NCBI GenBank assembly: GCA_003151595.1
Contig: PLXW01000137.1
Coordinates: 26,635-49,105 of the forward strand
Direction of reading: 5' to 3'
Origin: Myxococcales bacterium
GTDB lineage: Bacteria > Myxococcota > Polyangia > Polyangiales > Polyangiaceae
DNA: 22,471 nt
Both the position numbers and the translations under genes were made by a program. Of this stretch, positions 6,508-13,876 are shown piece by piece. Every line of letters begins with the position of its first letter. The first letter of the stretch is position 1. Under the pieces are notes generated by a model. It saw nothing but the letters and a program-made list of their open reading frames with translations. It was not told where the DNA came from and ran no database searches.

Positions 6508-8352
6508 TCAGTTCTTCTCGCGATTGCCGCGACGACCGCCGAGAACCGCCAGCTTGAAGTATTGAAGCTGGCTCACCGCCGCTTGCTTCACGAGATCGAT
6601 CTTGCCGCGCGTCCCGAGCTCGCGCGCGCCGGCGCGTGTGGCGAGCTCGCCCGTCTCGTACAGCTCGCGCGTCTTGGCGCGCTGAAGCTTGCCGCTCGAC
6701 GTCTTCGGCAACGCGCCCGGCATCACCGCGACAACGTCGTCGAGCGTGAGCCCCATGCCCTCTTGCACCGCGCGCCGCACGCCGATGCACAGCGCGCTCG
6801 ACTTCACCGGGTCCTCGGCGTCCTGCGCTTCGAACGCGATCACCACGCGCTCTCGATCGCGCTCGACGCCGCTCGGATCGCGCGCGCCGAACGCGATGAC
6901 GTTCCCTTTGCGAACGCCGGCGACCTTCGCTGCCTCCCACTCCATGTCTTGCGGGTAGTAGTTGCGGCCGTTGACGATCACGACCTCCTTCGATCGCCCG
7001 CAGATGAAGAGGTGACCGCCGTCGAGGAACCCGAGGTCGCCCGTCTTCAAGAAGCCGCCGGCGAACGTGTCGCGCGTCCGCTCGGCGTCTTCCCAGTAGC
7101 CCTGCATGACGCTGGGGCCGGCGATCCGGATCTCGCCGACCTTGTGCTCGGGGAGCGGAGTCGCGCTGGTGGCGTCTTCGGGATCGAAGATCGCGATCTT
7201 GTGATCGGGGAAGGCGTGCCCGCACGAGACGAGACGAACCGCGTTCTCGTCGTCGTCGGCGACCGGCTTCGCGGTGTTCTCGCCCCAGAGCGTCGGGCCG
7301 TGAACGCTCAGCGTCTTCACTCCTTCGCCCAGCTCGGTGAACGCGATCGCCAGCGACGCCTCGGCCATTCCGTACGACGGCAGCAGCGCCTCCTTCCGGA
7401 AGCCGACCTTGCCGAACGCTTCGACGAACGCTTCGAGCGTCTCCGGACGGATCGGCTCCGCGCCGCAACCGGCCACGCGCCACGACGAGAGATCGATCCC
7501 TTCCAGATCGCGCTCGCGGATCCGCTTCACGCACAGCGCGAAGGCGAAGTTCGGCGCGTACGCGATCGTCCCTTTGTGACGCGTGATCGTCTGGAACCAC
7601 GAGACCGGTCGCTTCAAGAAGAGCAGCGGCGGCAGGTACGTGATCGGAATGCGATGCGCGAGCGGCGCCAGCACGAAGCCGATGAGCCCCATGTCGTGGT
7701 AGAGCGGCAGCCACGAGACCCCGCGGTCTTCTTCGCGGATCTGAAGGCCGTCGGCCATGATGCACTTGATGTTCGCGGCCAGGTTCGCGTGCGTGAGCGT
7801 GACCCCCTTGGGGCGCGACGTGGATCCGCTGGTGAACTGAAGGAAGGCGACGTCGTCGAGGCCGATCTTCTCGGCCTTGAGCGGCTCCATCGACTCGCGA
7901 ATGCCCTCGATGGCCACGACCTGCTCGAGCGCCGGACAGCTCGCCTGCACGGTACCGAGCAGCCGCTTGATCTTCGACGTCGTGACGAGCGCGCGCGCGC
8001 CGCATTTGGCGACGATGTGCCGCGTGTTGTCGAGGTACCCTTGGAGCTGCCCGAGCCCGAGCGGCGGATAGATCGGGACGGGGACGATCCCCGCGCGGAT
8101 GGCGCCGAAGAACGCGAGCACGAAGTCTTCGTTCGTGGGCAAGATGAGCGCGACGCGATCGCCTTTGCGCAGGCCCAGCGCCTGGAGCGCGCCGCCGTAC
8201 CGGGCGCTCGCGCGCTCGATGGCGGTGTACGAGAACGAAGCCTCGCTCCCGGTCATGGGGCTGCCGTCTTCGGGGATGAAGCGGAAGCCGCGCGTGGGGT
8301 CGCTCTTGGCGGCGTCTTCGATGTATTGGGCGAGGGTTCGCGGGCTCGTCAC
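6508..8352 (-). CDS. Fatty acyl-AMP ligase (FAAL-like adenylating enzyme)
   Basis: 614-residue adenylate-forming enzyme that activates a fatty acid with ATP. The phosphate loop FTSGSTSRPKG is at 173-183; then come WLPLYHDMGLIG, the PSYGMAEASLA motif (A5), KTGDLGFL with ICGRSKEVVIVNGRNYYPQD (A7-A8), and the A10 lysine in PKTSSGKLQRAK. The WLPLYHDMGLIG and YPQDMEWE signatures and a YAPNFAFALC segment favour the FAAL subgroup, which makes acyl-adenylates for transfer to an acyl carrier protein, over acyl-CoA synthetases. No carrier protein, polyketide or peptide synthase gene is in the window, so the acceptor is unknown. The GTG start at 8352 has no clear Shine-Dalgarno but fits the family N-terminus (TLAQYIEDAA). 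It is divergent from the lipid-kinase gene across a 60-base gap. CoA ligase activity cannot be excluded. Confidence 0.9.
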   Translation of the reverse strand: MTSPRTLAQYIEDAAKSDPTRGFRFIPEDGSPMTGSEASFSYTAIERASARYGGALQALGLRKGDRVALILPTNEDFVLAFFGAIRAGIVPVPIYPPLGLGQLQGYLDNTRHIVAKCGARALVTTSKIKRLLGTVQASCPALEQVVAIEGIRESMEPLKAEKIGLDDVAFLQFTSGSTSRPKGVTLTHANLAANIKCIMADGLQIREEDRGVSWLPLYHDMGLIGFVLAPLAHRIPITYLPPLLFLKRPVSWFQTITRHKGTIAYAPNFAFALCVKRIRERDLEGIDLSSWRVAGCGAEPIRPETLEAFVEAFGKVGFRKEALLPSYGMAEASLAIAFTELGEGVKTLSVHGPTLWGENTAKPVADDDENAVRLVSCGHAFPDHKIAIFDPEDATSATPLPEHKVGEIRIAGPSVMQGYWEDAERTRDTFAGGFLKTGDLGFLDGGHLFICGRSKEVVIVNGRNYYPQDMEWEAAKVAGVRKGNVIAFGARDPSGVERDRERVVIAFEAQDAEDPVKSSALCIGVRRAVQEGMGLTLDDVVAVMPGALPKTSSGKLQRAKTRELYETGELATRAGARELGTRGKIDLVKQAAVSQLQYFKLAVLGGRRGNREKN

Positions 8353-8412
8353 GGTTGCGGGTGTAGCAGAGCGTCGCGCGTTGCAAAATCGGGTAACGTG
8401 GGTGGCCCTCCC

Positions 8413-9360
8413 GTGAGCGACTCCAACCCCGCGCCGCGCGTCCGCGTCATCTTGAACCCGAGCGCCCAGTCAGGCGCTGCGCTCCACAAGGTCGGCATCA
8501 TCGGCGACACGATGCGGAGGTTCGATCTCCCGCACGAGATCGTCCTCACGCGCGCCCGCGGCCACGCCAAGGAGCTCGCGCGCGCCGCGGCGGCCGACGG
8601 GGTCGACGTCATCGCCGTGGTCGGTGGCGACGGAACGTTGAACGAGGTCGCGCAGGCGTACATCGACGAAAACGGCCAGGCGGTGCGCGGCCCGGACCTC
8701 GCGATCATCCCCAGCGGCACCGGCGGCGATTTCAAGAAGACGCTCGGGATGTCGGGCGCGCTCGACGAAGCGATCGCGCGAATCCGTCACGGGCAGCGGC
8801 GCCCGATCGACCTCGGCGTCTTGCGGCTCCACACGCACCAGGGGGACGAGCGCATCCGCGCCTTCGTGAACATCGCCAGCTTCGGCATCGGCGGCGAGGT
8901 CGACGCCATCGTGAACTCGGCGCCGAAGTGGCTCGGCGGAAAGGCGTCGTTCTTCCTGGCGACGGTGCGGGCGATGGCCTCGTACAAGAACGCCGGCGTG
9001 CGCGTGAAGGTCGACGGAAAGCCGTGGTTCGAAGGGCCCATCTTCAACGTGGCCATCGCCAACGGGCGCTTCTTCGGTGGCGGGATGATGATAGCTCCGC
9101 ACGCCGATCCGTCCGACGGCCGCTTCGAATGCGTCGCGCTCGGCGATCTTTCGCGCAGCGAGGTGATCGGGCTCTCGCCGAAGATCTACCAGGGTGCCCA
9201 CCTCGGCTCGCACGACGTGCGGGTCACGAGCGGAACGCGCGTGGAAGCCGAGCCGCTGCATCCGTGGGGAAACGTGCTGCTCGACGTCGACGGCGAGCAG
9301 CCCGGGAAGTTGCCGGTGAAGGCCACGTTGCTCAAAGGTGCGCTCACGTTTCGTGCGTAG
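8413..9360 (+). CDS. Diacylglycerol kinase family lipid kinase
   Basis: 315-residue DAGK catalytic-domain protein (YegS/DgkB type), which phosphorylates diacylglycerol or a similar lipid with ATP at the membrane. Visible motifs are RVILNPSAQSG at 11-21, VVGGDGTLNEVA at 69-80 (the GGDGT nucleotide loop), PSGTGGDF at 100-107, FGIGGEVDA, and the C-terminal NGRFFGGGMMIAPHADPSDG block. The GTG at 8413 is preferred because the homologous region starts almost at once; an in-frame GTG at 8398 would add five residues. The same frame is open thousands of bases upstream, but that part is antisense to the ligase and lipoprotein genes. It is divergent from the acyl-AMP ligase, so both may serve lipid metabolism, though only position supports that. 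The lipid substrate cannot be predicted. Confidence 0.92.
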   Translation: MSDSNPAPRVRVILNPSAQSGAALHKVGIIGDTMRRFDLPHEIVLTRARGHAKELARAAAADGVDVIAVVGGDGTLNEVAQAYIDENGQAVRGPDLAIIPSGTGGDFKKTLGMSGALDEAIARIRHGQRRPIDLGVLRLHTHQGDERIRAFVNIASFGIGGEVDAIVNSAPKWLGGKASFFLATVRAMASYKNAGVRVKVDGKPWFEGPIFNVAIANGRFFGGGMMIAPHADPSDGRFECVALGDLSRSEVIGLSPKIYQGAHLGSHDVRVTSGTRVEAEPLHPWGNVLLDVDGEQPGKLPVKATLLKGALTFRA

Positions 9361-9394
9361 CCGTCGCGCGATCTGCGGCAATCGCGACAAGCCT

Positions 9395-9424
9395 TTGACA
9401 AGATCCTACGAAGCTCGCGACAAT
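9395..9424 (+). promoter_or_regulatory. Sigma-70-like promoter for the small protein/rluD pair
   Basis: A perfect TTGACA (9395-9400) is followed after 18 bases by GACAAT (9419-9424), four of six matches to the -10 consensus. It lies 26 bases before the ATG at 9451, inside the 90-base gap after the lipid-kinase gene, which suggests a separate transcription unit. Confidence 0.55.
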
Positions 9425-9450
9425 CGCAGTCCAGGAACCAAGGAGAGCTC

Positions 9451-9714
9451 ATGGCGCTCATCGAGACCGAGGAAGCCGCGCGACGACTCGCGCGCGCCAT
9501 CGCTAGTGATCTCTCGCTCTACAACGAGGAGAAGATCGTCAGCGGCATCACGAACGACAACCTGTTCGACACGCTCTCCGAAGAGATCGAAGAGGGGCGG
9601 GCGCTCTTCAAGCGGCGCGTGTCGCCCGAGCTCTATCCGAAGAATTTCTACGATCGCGCGCTGGTCGACATCCTGATCAAGGCCAAGGGGCACATCAAGT
9701 CGAAGATCTGGTGA
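9451..9714 (+). CDS. Small conserved-looking protein of unknown function
   Basis: 87-residue acidic and basic mixed protein with no signal peptide, membrane segment or Cys. Sequence such as ARAIASDLSLYNEEKIVSG and EEIEEGRALFKRRVSPELYP looks mostly helical. I do not recognise a named family but believe similar short proteins occur next to rluD-like genes in other Myxococcota. It is convincingly coding: a strong AAGGAG lies 5 bases before the ATG, a good promoter lies upstream, and its TGA overlaps the GTG start of the pseudouridine synthase gene (GTGA), implying translational coupling. A role in ribosome or RNA metabolism is suggested only by that coupling. Confidence 0.85.
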   Translation: MALIETEEAARRLARAIASDLSLYNEEKIVSGITNDNLFDTLSEEIEEGRALFKRRVSPELYPKNFYDRALVDILIKAKGHIKSKIW

Positions 9715-10697
9715 GCGTCGGCGCCGGTCGACGATCGTTCGTCGCGCGCCGAGAGGACGCCGGGAGTCGGATCGATCGGTTCCTCGTGAGCGCCTTCGAG
9801 CGCGCGGGCGAGGCGGTGTCGCGCGCGGAGGCGCAGCGCTGGATCGAGCACGGTCGCGTCACGAGCGAAGGGCGCGCGCGGAAGGCGGCCGAGAAGCTGC
9901 GCGAGGCCGAGGTCGTCGAGGTCGATCCCGAAGGACCGCAACTGTCGAGCGCCGCACCGGACGCGGACGTGAAGTTCGACGTGATGTTCGTCGACGACGC
10001 GGTCGTCGTGGTGAACAAGCCGGCGGGGCTCGTGGTGCATCCGGCGCGCGGGCACGAGAGCGGGACGCTCGTGAACGGCCTCCTGGCGCTGGGGCTCTTC
10101 GATGCGTCGGCGCTGGAAGGGGACGAGCGCGACGCGGCCGGGCACGTGCGTCCGGGCGTCGTGCATCGGCTCGACAAAGGGACGAGCGGCGTGATGGTCG
10201 TGGCGCGGACGGGCGCGGCGAGGGAAGCGCTGAAAGGGCAGTTTCATGCGCACACGATCGGACGCGAGTACGTGGCGCTCTGCGTGGGCGAGGTGAAGAG
10301 CGCGACGATCACGACGCTCCACGGGCGGCATCCGACCGATCGCATGCGGTTCACGACGCGCGTGACGATGGGGAAGCGCGCGGTGACGCACGTGCGCGTG
10401 ATCGAGGCGCTGGGGGCGAGGGCGTCGTACGTCGCGTGCACACTGGAGACGGGGCGCACGCACCAGATTCGCGTTCACCTCGCCGAGTCGGGGACGCCGG
10501 TCATCGGCGACCCGCTGTACGGGAAGACGCCGCGCGATCCTCAGGTGCGCGCGGTTGCGGAGGCGCTGGGGCATCAGGCGCTCCACGCGCGGCTCTTGGC
10601 GTTCGTGCATCCGGTGACGGGGAAGCGCGTGACGTTCGAGGCGGAGGCGCCGAGTGATTTCACCTCGGCGCTGGAGACGTTGCGACGCGCGAGGTGA
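9711..10697 (+). CDS. rluD: RluA/RluD family 23S rRNA pseudouridine synthase
   Basis: 328-residue enzyme that isomerises specific uridines to pseudouridine. An N-terminal S4 RNA-binding domain (about 18-75) contains SRIDRFLVSAF and AQRWIEHGRVTSEG. The catalytic domain has NKPAGLVVHPARGH at 102-115, then HRLDKGTSGVMVVA with catalytic Asp155, and later ETGRTHQIRVHL and GDPLYG. This order is that of RluD (positions 1911/1915/1917 in E. coli), though other RluA-type targets are possible. The GTG start overlaps the preceding stop by four bases. The 3' end is unusual: its last 40 or so bases and its TGA stop lie in the degenerate 21-base array, with AGGTGAAATT providing the stop, and an 11-base inverted repeat spans the stop codon. 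Confidence 0.93.
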   Translation: MSVGAGRRSFVARREDAGSRIDRFLVSAFERAGEAVSRAEAQRWIEHGRVTSEGRARKAAEKLREAEVVEVDPEGPQLSSAAPDADVKFDVMFVDDAVVVVNKPAGLVVHPARGHESGTLVNGLLALGLFDASALEGDERDAAGHVRPGVVHRLDKGTSGVMVVARTGAAREALKGQFHAHTIGREYVALCVGEVKSATITTLHGRHPTDRMRFTTRVTMGKRAVTHVRVIEALGARASYVACTLETGRTHQIRVHLAESGTPVIGDPLYGKTPRDPQVRAVAEALGHQALHARLLAFVHPVTGKRVTFEAEAPSDFTSALETLRRAR

Positions 10698-10700
10698 AAT
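10657..10700 (+). terminator. Inverted repeat across the rluD stop codon
   Basis: ATTTCACCTCG (10657-10667) and CGAGGTGAAAT (10690-10700) are perfect 11-base complements with a 22-base loop, and the second arm contains the rluD stop. Both arms are also copies, in opposite orientation, of the AGGTGAAATT core of the 21-base array. It could fold in mRNA and affect termination or decay, but no T-tract follows, so a terminator role is weakly supported. Confidence 0.35.
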
Positions 10701-11000
10701 TGGGATCGCGGCGAGCCTCCGTTCATCTTCGCGACGCTTCCGTTCACCTCCCTCGCTCCTCCGTCGTATCGGGCGAGGTCGAGCGACCAGGCCGGCGATA
10801 GGAGCGAGGAGCGCGGAAGGTGAAATTCGTCTCGTCGGAGGTGAAATTCGACCTTCGTCTCGTCTCGCGAGTCTCCGACGGATCCAATTCCGTACCCGGC
10901 CGAGACGATGAAGGCTCGAAAGACGTCGACGGAAGCATCTCCGCTGGCTCGCGCATCTTCCGTGGATACAAATTCGACCTCTCGAAGGTCGACGCAGGCT

Positions 11001-11028
11001 CGCCGGAGGTATCGCGACACCTCCGGCG
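11001..11028. repeat. Perfect 10-base hairpin inside the array
   Basis: CGCCGGAGGT (11001-11010) and ACCTCCGGCG (11019-11028) are perfect complements around an 8-base loop. The left arm contains an in-register AGGT of the 21-base array. No T-run follows on either strand. It lies about 130 bases beyond the end of the leftward methyltransferase operon and about 300 beyond rluD. Confidence 0.5.
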
Positions 11029-11160
11029 ACACGAATTCGGACCGCGGGAGGTGAAATTCGTCTCGCCCGACGGCGCGCGTCACTCGGCCGGGGTGAAATA
11101 CCTGGTCGAGCAATGCACGCGAGGCGTCTGTGGGGTGGCAAGCGTGTCGCCGCGGGTGAC

Positions 11161-12156
11161 TCAGGGCACGTCGAGGGCGAACGCCTGCGTCACGGGGAAC
11201 AAGCAGCGCGTCCGGGTGCACGCCTGATAGCGGAGCGTGCCCCGGATCGTACGCCTCGCTTCCGGCGCGCCCTCGTACGGGACCCGCACCTCGGTGTCGC
11301 CCTGGAACGTCGCGATGCTCTTGTCCGCGAGCTCGAACGGGACGGGCTGCGGATACTTCGGTGCGCCCCACGTCAGCGCGCTCGTGCCGTCGAGGGCGAG
11401 GTGCGTCGCGATGTACTCGGGCGCGCTCGGGCGGTCCGACATCACGTGGTAGCCGGGCGCGACTCGCACGTGGATGGCGATCTCGCCTCGCGCCGTCGAC
11501 GCGTCACGTGCGATCGATCGCGCGTCGATCGTCACCACGTTCGCCGTCGAGGGTTCCGGCGACGCGAGCATCCGATCGAGCTCGGCGCGCACGGCCGCGA
11601 ACGAGGGGTCGAAGTGTTTGGAGTCGGGGAACAGAAAGAGGCGGATCTTCCCCGCCGGATCGACGATCAGGGTGGCGTCGAGGAGCACCTGCGCGCGGTC
11701 CTCGAACGACGGCTGTGCGCGCGGCGGGGCGAAGCGCTTCGCCACGTCGCCTGTCGCGTCGCGCAGCGCGACCACCTCGCGCGAGACGTGCGCCGCCGCG
11801 TACGCGGTCCAGCGCGCTTCATCCTCCTTCAGATCGATCAAGACGACCCGAACGCCACGCGACCGATACGAAGTCGCGAGCTCGCCGAGGTGCTCGACCT
11901 CCGCGTCGCAGTACGGGCACCACGACGCCGTGAAGTGGAGGACGACCCACGAACCTCGAAGGGAGTCCGATCGAAACGTACCGCCGTCTCCGGTCGGGAG
12001 CTCGAAGTCGGGGGCCGCGTCGCCCGGCTGGGGCGAGCCCATCTCCGGACGCACGGCACCGTAGAGACCCGCGCGTTCCCAGAGCGGCGCCTCCTTCGCG
12101 CCGCCGCCGCAGGCGACGACGAACGCGAAGAGAGGCGCGACCCACGGGCGGATCAT
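11161..12156 (-). CDS. Lipoprotein: thioredoxin/redoxin domain fused to DsbD-alpha-like domain
   Basis: 331-residue predicted lipoprotein. The signal peptide ends FVVAC with Cys16. A redoxin/TlpA-type domain follows (about 40-210), with APDFELPTGDGG and the redox motif WCPYC (C80, C83). The C-terminal part (about 225-331) resembles the N-terminal domain of DsbD and the 'disulfide bond corrector' family: GEIAIHVRVAPGYHVMSD leads to YQACTRTRC with C313 and C318, comparable to the YQGC motif of DsbD-alpha. One polypeptide thus carries a thioredoxin-type dithiol and its likely redox partner, without the DsbD membrane domain; the electron source is unknown. The ATG at 12156 overlaps the upstream TGA (ATGA). 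The first domain is a clear paralog of the upstream protein (shared MGSP, APDFEL, SLRG, SWCP). Action in thiol-disulfide exchange outside the cytoplasm is inferred. Confidence 0.87.
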   Translation of the reverse strand: MIRPWVAPLFAFVVACGGGAKEAPLWERAGLYGAVRPEMGSPQPGDAAPDFELPTGDGGTFRSDSLRGSWVVLHFTASWCPYCDAEVEHLGELATSYRSRGVRVVLIDLKEDEARWTAYAAAHVSREVVALRDATGDVAKRFAPPRAQPSFEDRAQVLLDATLIVDPAGKIRLFLFPDSKHFDPSFAAVRAELDRMLASPEPSTANVVTIDARSIARDASTARGEIAIHVRVAPGYHVMSDRPSAPEYIATHLALDGTSALTWGAPKYPQPVPFELADKSIATFQGDTEVRVPYEGAPEARRTIRGTLRYQACTRTRCLFPVTQAFALDVP

Positions 12157-12806
12157 TTGGAGGCCGTACGCGCGAGGAGGCCGTCGATCGCGCGGCGCGC
12201 GTGAACGAGGCGCGAGTCGAAGTGGACCGTATCGACCATGGTGAAGAAGCGGACCTTCCCCTCCGCGTCGATCACGGCGTTCGACGTGACGAGCACCGTC
12301 GTTCGGTCCTTGATCGTCGGCTGCGCGTGCGCCGGCGTGAAGCTCGCCGTCACCGACCCCGTCGTGTCGTGCAGCACCGGGAACGGGAGCTTCGTGCGTC
12401 CGAGGTACGTGCCGTATCCCTCGTCGTTCTCCTTGATGTCGATGGCGACGATCCGTACGCGATCGTCGTTCGCATAGTCGGCGGCGAGCCTGGCGAGGTT
12501 CGGCTCCTCGGCTTCCGAGAACGGGCACCACGACGTCACGAAGGCGAGCATCACCACCTTCCCGCGCAACGACGAGAGCTTCACCTTCGCGCCGGTCTGA
12601 TCGGCCAGCTCGAAATCGGGCGCGAGCTCGCCGACGTGAGGGCTCCCCATGTCTTCGGTGACGGAGATGCTCGGCTCGCTGGGGGTCGAATCGAACGGAG
12701 AGCTCGCCGCGGCGCCGCCGACCTGCGCCGGGGGCACGACGGCCCCGCCCGCGCAGGCGAGAATCAACGGCAAGAGCGCGACCGAAAGTGTCCTCGGCTG
12801 GATCAT
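12153..12806 (-). CDS. Redoxin (thioredoxin-fold) lipoprotein, single-cysteine CPFS motif
   Basis: 217-residue predicted lipoprotein with signal peptide ending LILAC (Cys18), a short Ala/Ser/Pro linker, then a redoxin/AhpC-TSA domain from about 53: MGSPHVGELAPDFELADQTG, SLRGKVVMLAFVTSWCPFSEAE. The CxxC motif has become C94-P-F-S97, so only the N-terminal Cys remains and classical dithiol oxidoreductase activity is lost. A peroxiredoxin-like or mixed-disulfide role is possible. The ATG at 12806 has a strong AAGGAGG five bases upstream. It lies 11 bases after the methyltransferase stop and overlaps the next gene by four bases. It and the downstream CPYC protein look like products of a local duplication, after which one lost a Cys and the other gained a DsbD-like domain. 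Confidence 0.88.
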   Translation of the reverse strand: MIQPRTLSVALLPLILACAGGAVVPPAQVGGAAASSPFDSTPSEPSISVTEDMGSPHVGELAPDFELADQTGAKVKLSSLRGKVVMLAFVTSWCPFSEAEEPNLARLAADYANDDRVRIVAIDIKENDEGYGTYLGRTKLPFPVLHDTTGSVTASFTPAHAQPTIKDRTTVLVTSNAVIDAEGKVRFFTMVDTVHFDSRLVHARRAIDGLLARTASK

Positions 12807-12817
12807 GGGAGCCTCCT

Positions 12818-13876
12818 TCAGCGCTTCGCTTCGAGCACGAGGTTGAACGGCGTCTGCGTCGCGCGGCCGAAGTGCGTGAAGCCTCCGCCGTTGACGACGA
12901 CGTCACGCAGGCGCGCTTCGCCGGCTTGCGCACCGAGCGCCGGGCCGTGCTGCGAGAGCGAGTGCGGGACGCAGAGCATGGTGGAGGCCGAGTAGAAGAC
13001 GCGGCCCACCGGGTTGTGGTTCTCCTCGGGGAGATCGGACGCGAAGGGCTCGACGATCATCCACGTGCCGTCGGGCGCGAGCGTTTCGCGGACGTGGCGC
13101 GCGGCTCCCTTGGGATCCTCCATGTCGTGGAGGCAGTCGAAGTGCGCGACGAGATCGAAGTCGTGGCCCGGGTAGCCGGTCGACGTGCCGACCTCGAACG
13201 TCACGCGATCGGAGACCCCCGCGGCCTTCGCCCGTTCGCGCGCCGACGCGATCGATCCGGCGTGCGAGTCGAAGCCGAAGAAGCGCGACTTCGGGTACGC
13301 CTTGGCCATCAAGATCGTCGATGCGCCGAGCCCGCAGCCGACGTCCGCCACCTTCGCGCCGCGCTCCAGCTTCGCGACCACGCCGTCGAGCGACGGGAGC
13401 CAGCTTGCGATGAGGTTGCCGATGTACCCGGCTCGGAAGAAGCGCTCGGTCCCTTCGAACAGGCACGGGTGCTGCTCGCCCCAGGCGAGCCCTTCGCCGG
13501 TGCGGAAGTTCTTCGAGAGGCGCTCTTCGGCGGCGTACATCGCGAGCGCGATCTGGAACATGCCCGTGCAGAACGCGGGGCTTTCGGGATCGGCGAGCGC
13601 GAAGGCTTGCTCGGCCGGGAGGGTGTAGCGCTGCGTGGCGGCGTCGTAGGTGACGTAGCCGCCGGCGGCCATGGCGTTGAGCCACTCGCGCACGTACCGC
13701 TCGGCGCATTCGCTTCGCTTGGCGAGCTCGGTCGTCGTGACCGGGCCGCTCGCGGCGAGCGCGCGGAAGAGGCCGAGCCGCTCGCCAATGACGACGAGCA
13801 CTCCGCTCATCGCCGCGCCCACGTCGGTCACGACCTTGCCCATGAACTGCTCCAGCTTCGCTTGATCGATCGCCAT
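12818..13876 (-). CDS. Class I SAM-dependent methyltransferase with winged-helix N-terminus
   Basis: 352-residue protein. Residues about 25-85 form a winged-helix dimerisation domain (LGLFRALAASGPVTTTELAKR, YVREWLNAMAAGGYV), as in Rv2258c-like and small-molecule O-methyltransferases. The Rossmann SAM site begins VADVGCGLGAS (177-187), with the acidic residue in FFGFDSHAGSI after the second strand and FDLVAHFDCLHDM later. The substrate cannot be predicted. The ATG at 13876 is chosen for its GGGAGG five bases upstream; the frame is open far upstream, but antisense to the BTAD gene. It is first in a leftward operon with the two thioredoxin-fold lipoproteins and divergent from the large regulator, which may control it. 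Why a cytoplasmic methyltransferase is paired with exported redox lipoproteins is not apparent. Confidence 0.9.
   Translation of the reverse strand: MAIDQAKLEQFMGKVVTDVGAAMSGVLVVIGERLGLFRALAASGPVTTTELAKRSECAERYVREWLNAMAAGGYVTYDAATQRYTLPAEQAFALADPESPAFCTGMFQIALAMYAAEERLSKNFRTGEGLAWGEQHPCLFEGTERFFRAGYIGNLIASWLPSLDGVVAKLERGAKVADVGCGLGASTILMAKAYPKSRFFGFDSHAGSIASARERAKAAGVSDRVTFEVGTSTGYPGHDFDLVAHFDCLHDMEDPKGAARHVRETLAPDGTWMIVEPFASDLPEENHNPVGRVFYSASTMLCVPHSLSQHGPALGAQAGEARLRDVVVNGGGFTHFGRATQTPFNLVLEAKR

Larger units (their letters stand above)
10650..11111. repeat. Degenerate tandem array with 21-base register
   Basis: This covers the end of rluD and most of the gene-poor gap up to 11160. The core AGGTGAAATTCG is seen best at 10818, 10839 and 11049, and diverged at 10692 and 11091. 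Every AGGT in the gap (10692, 10776, 10818, 10839, 10986, 11007, 11049) is separated from the others by a multiple of 21 bases, and I found none out of register. AATTCG occurs at 10824, 10845, 10971, 11034 and 11055, again at multiples of 21. Inverted cores (TTCACCT or TTCATCT) at 10659, 10722 and 10743 share a 21-base register among themselves. About 22 units fit. The core is AT-rich within GC-rich units. Whether it is a protein-binding array, an eroded minisatellite or a heptad-coding repeat cannot be decided by eye. Confidence 0.8.

Noticed and set aside
5107..8412. Very long plus-strand open frame running into the lipid-kinase gene
   Set aside because: It is antisense to the lipoprotein and acyl-AMP ligase genes, is extremely rich in Arg, Ala, Glu and Asp, and shows no motif until the GTG at 8413. 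Such frames are common in high-GC DNA.
10650..11111. CRISPR array
   Set aside because: The period is 21 bases, the units are adjacent and degenerate, there are no conserved repeats separated by unique spacers, and no cas genes are nearby.
10574..11371. Minus-strand open frame through the 21-base array
   Set aside because: It overlaps the ends of rluD and the redox lipoprotein gene in the wrong frames. Its openness is explained by a 21-base repeat, which keeps frame by itself.
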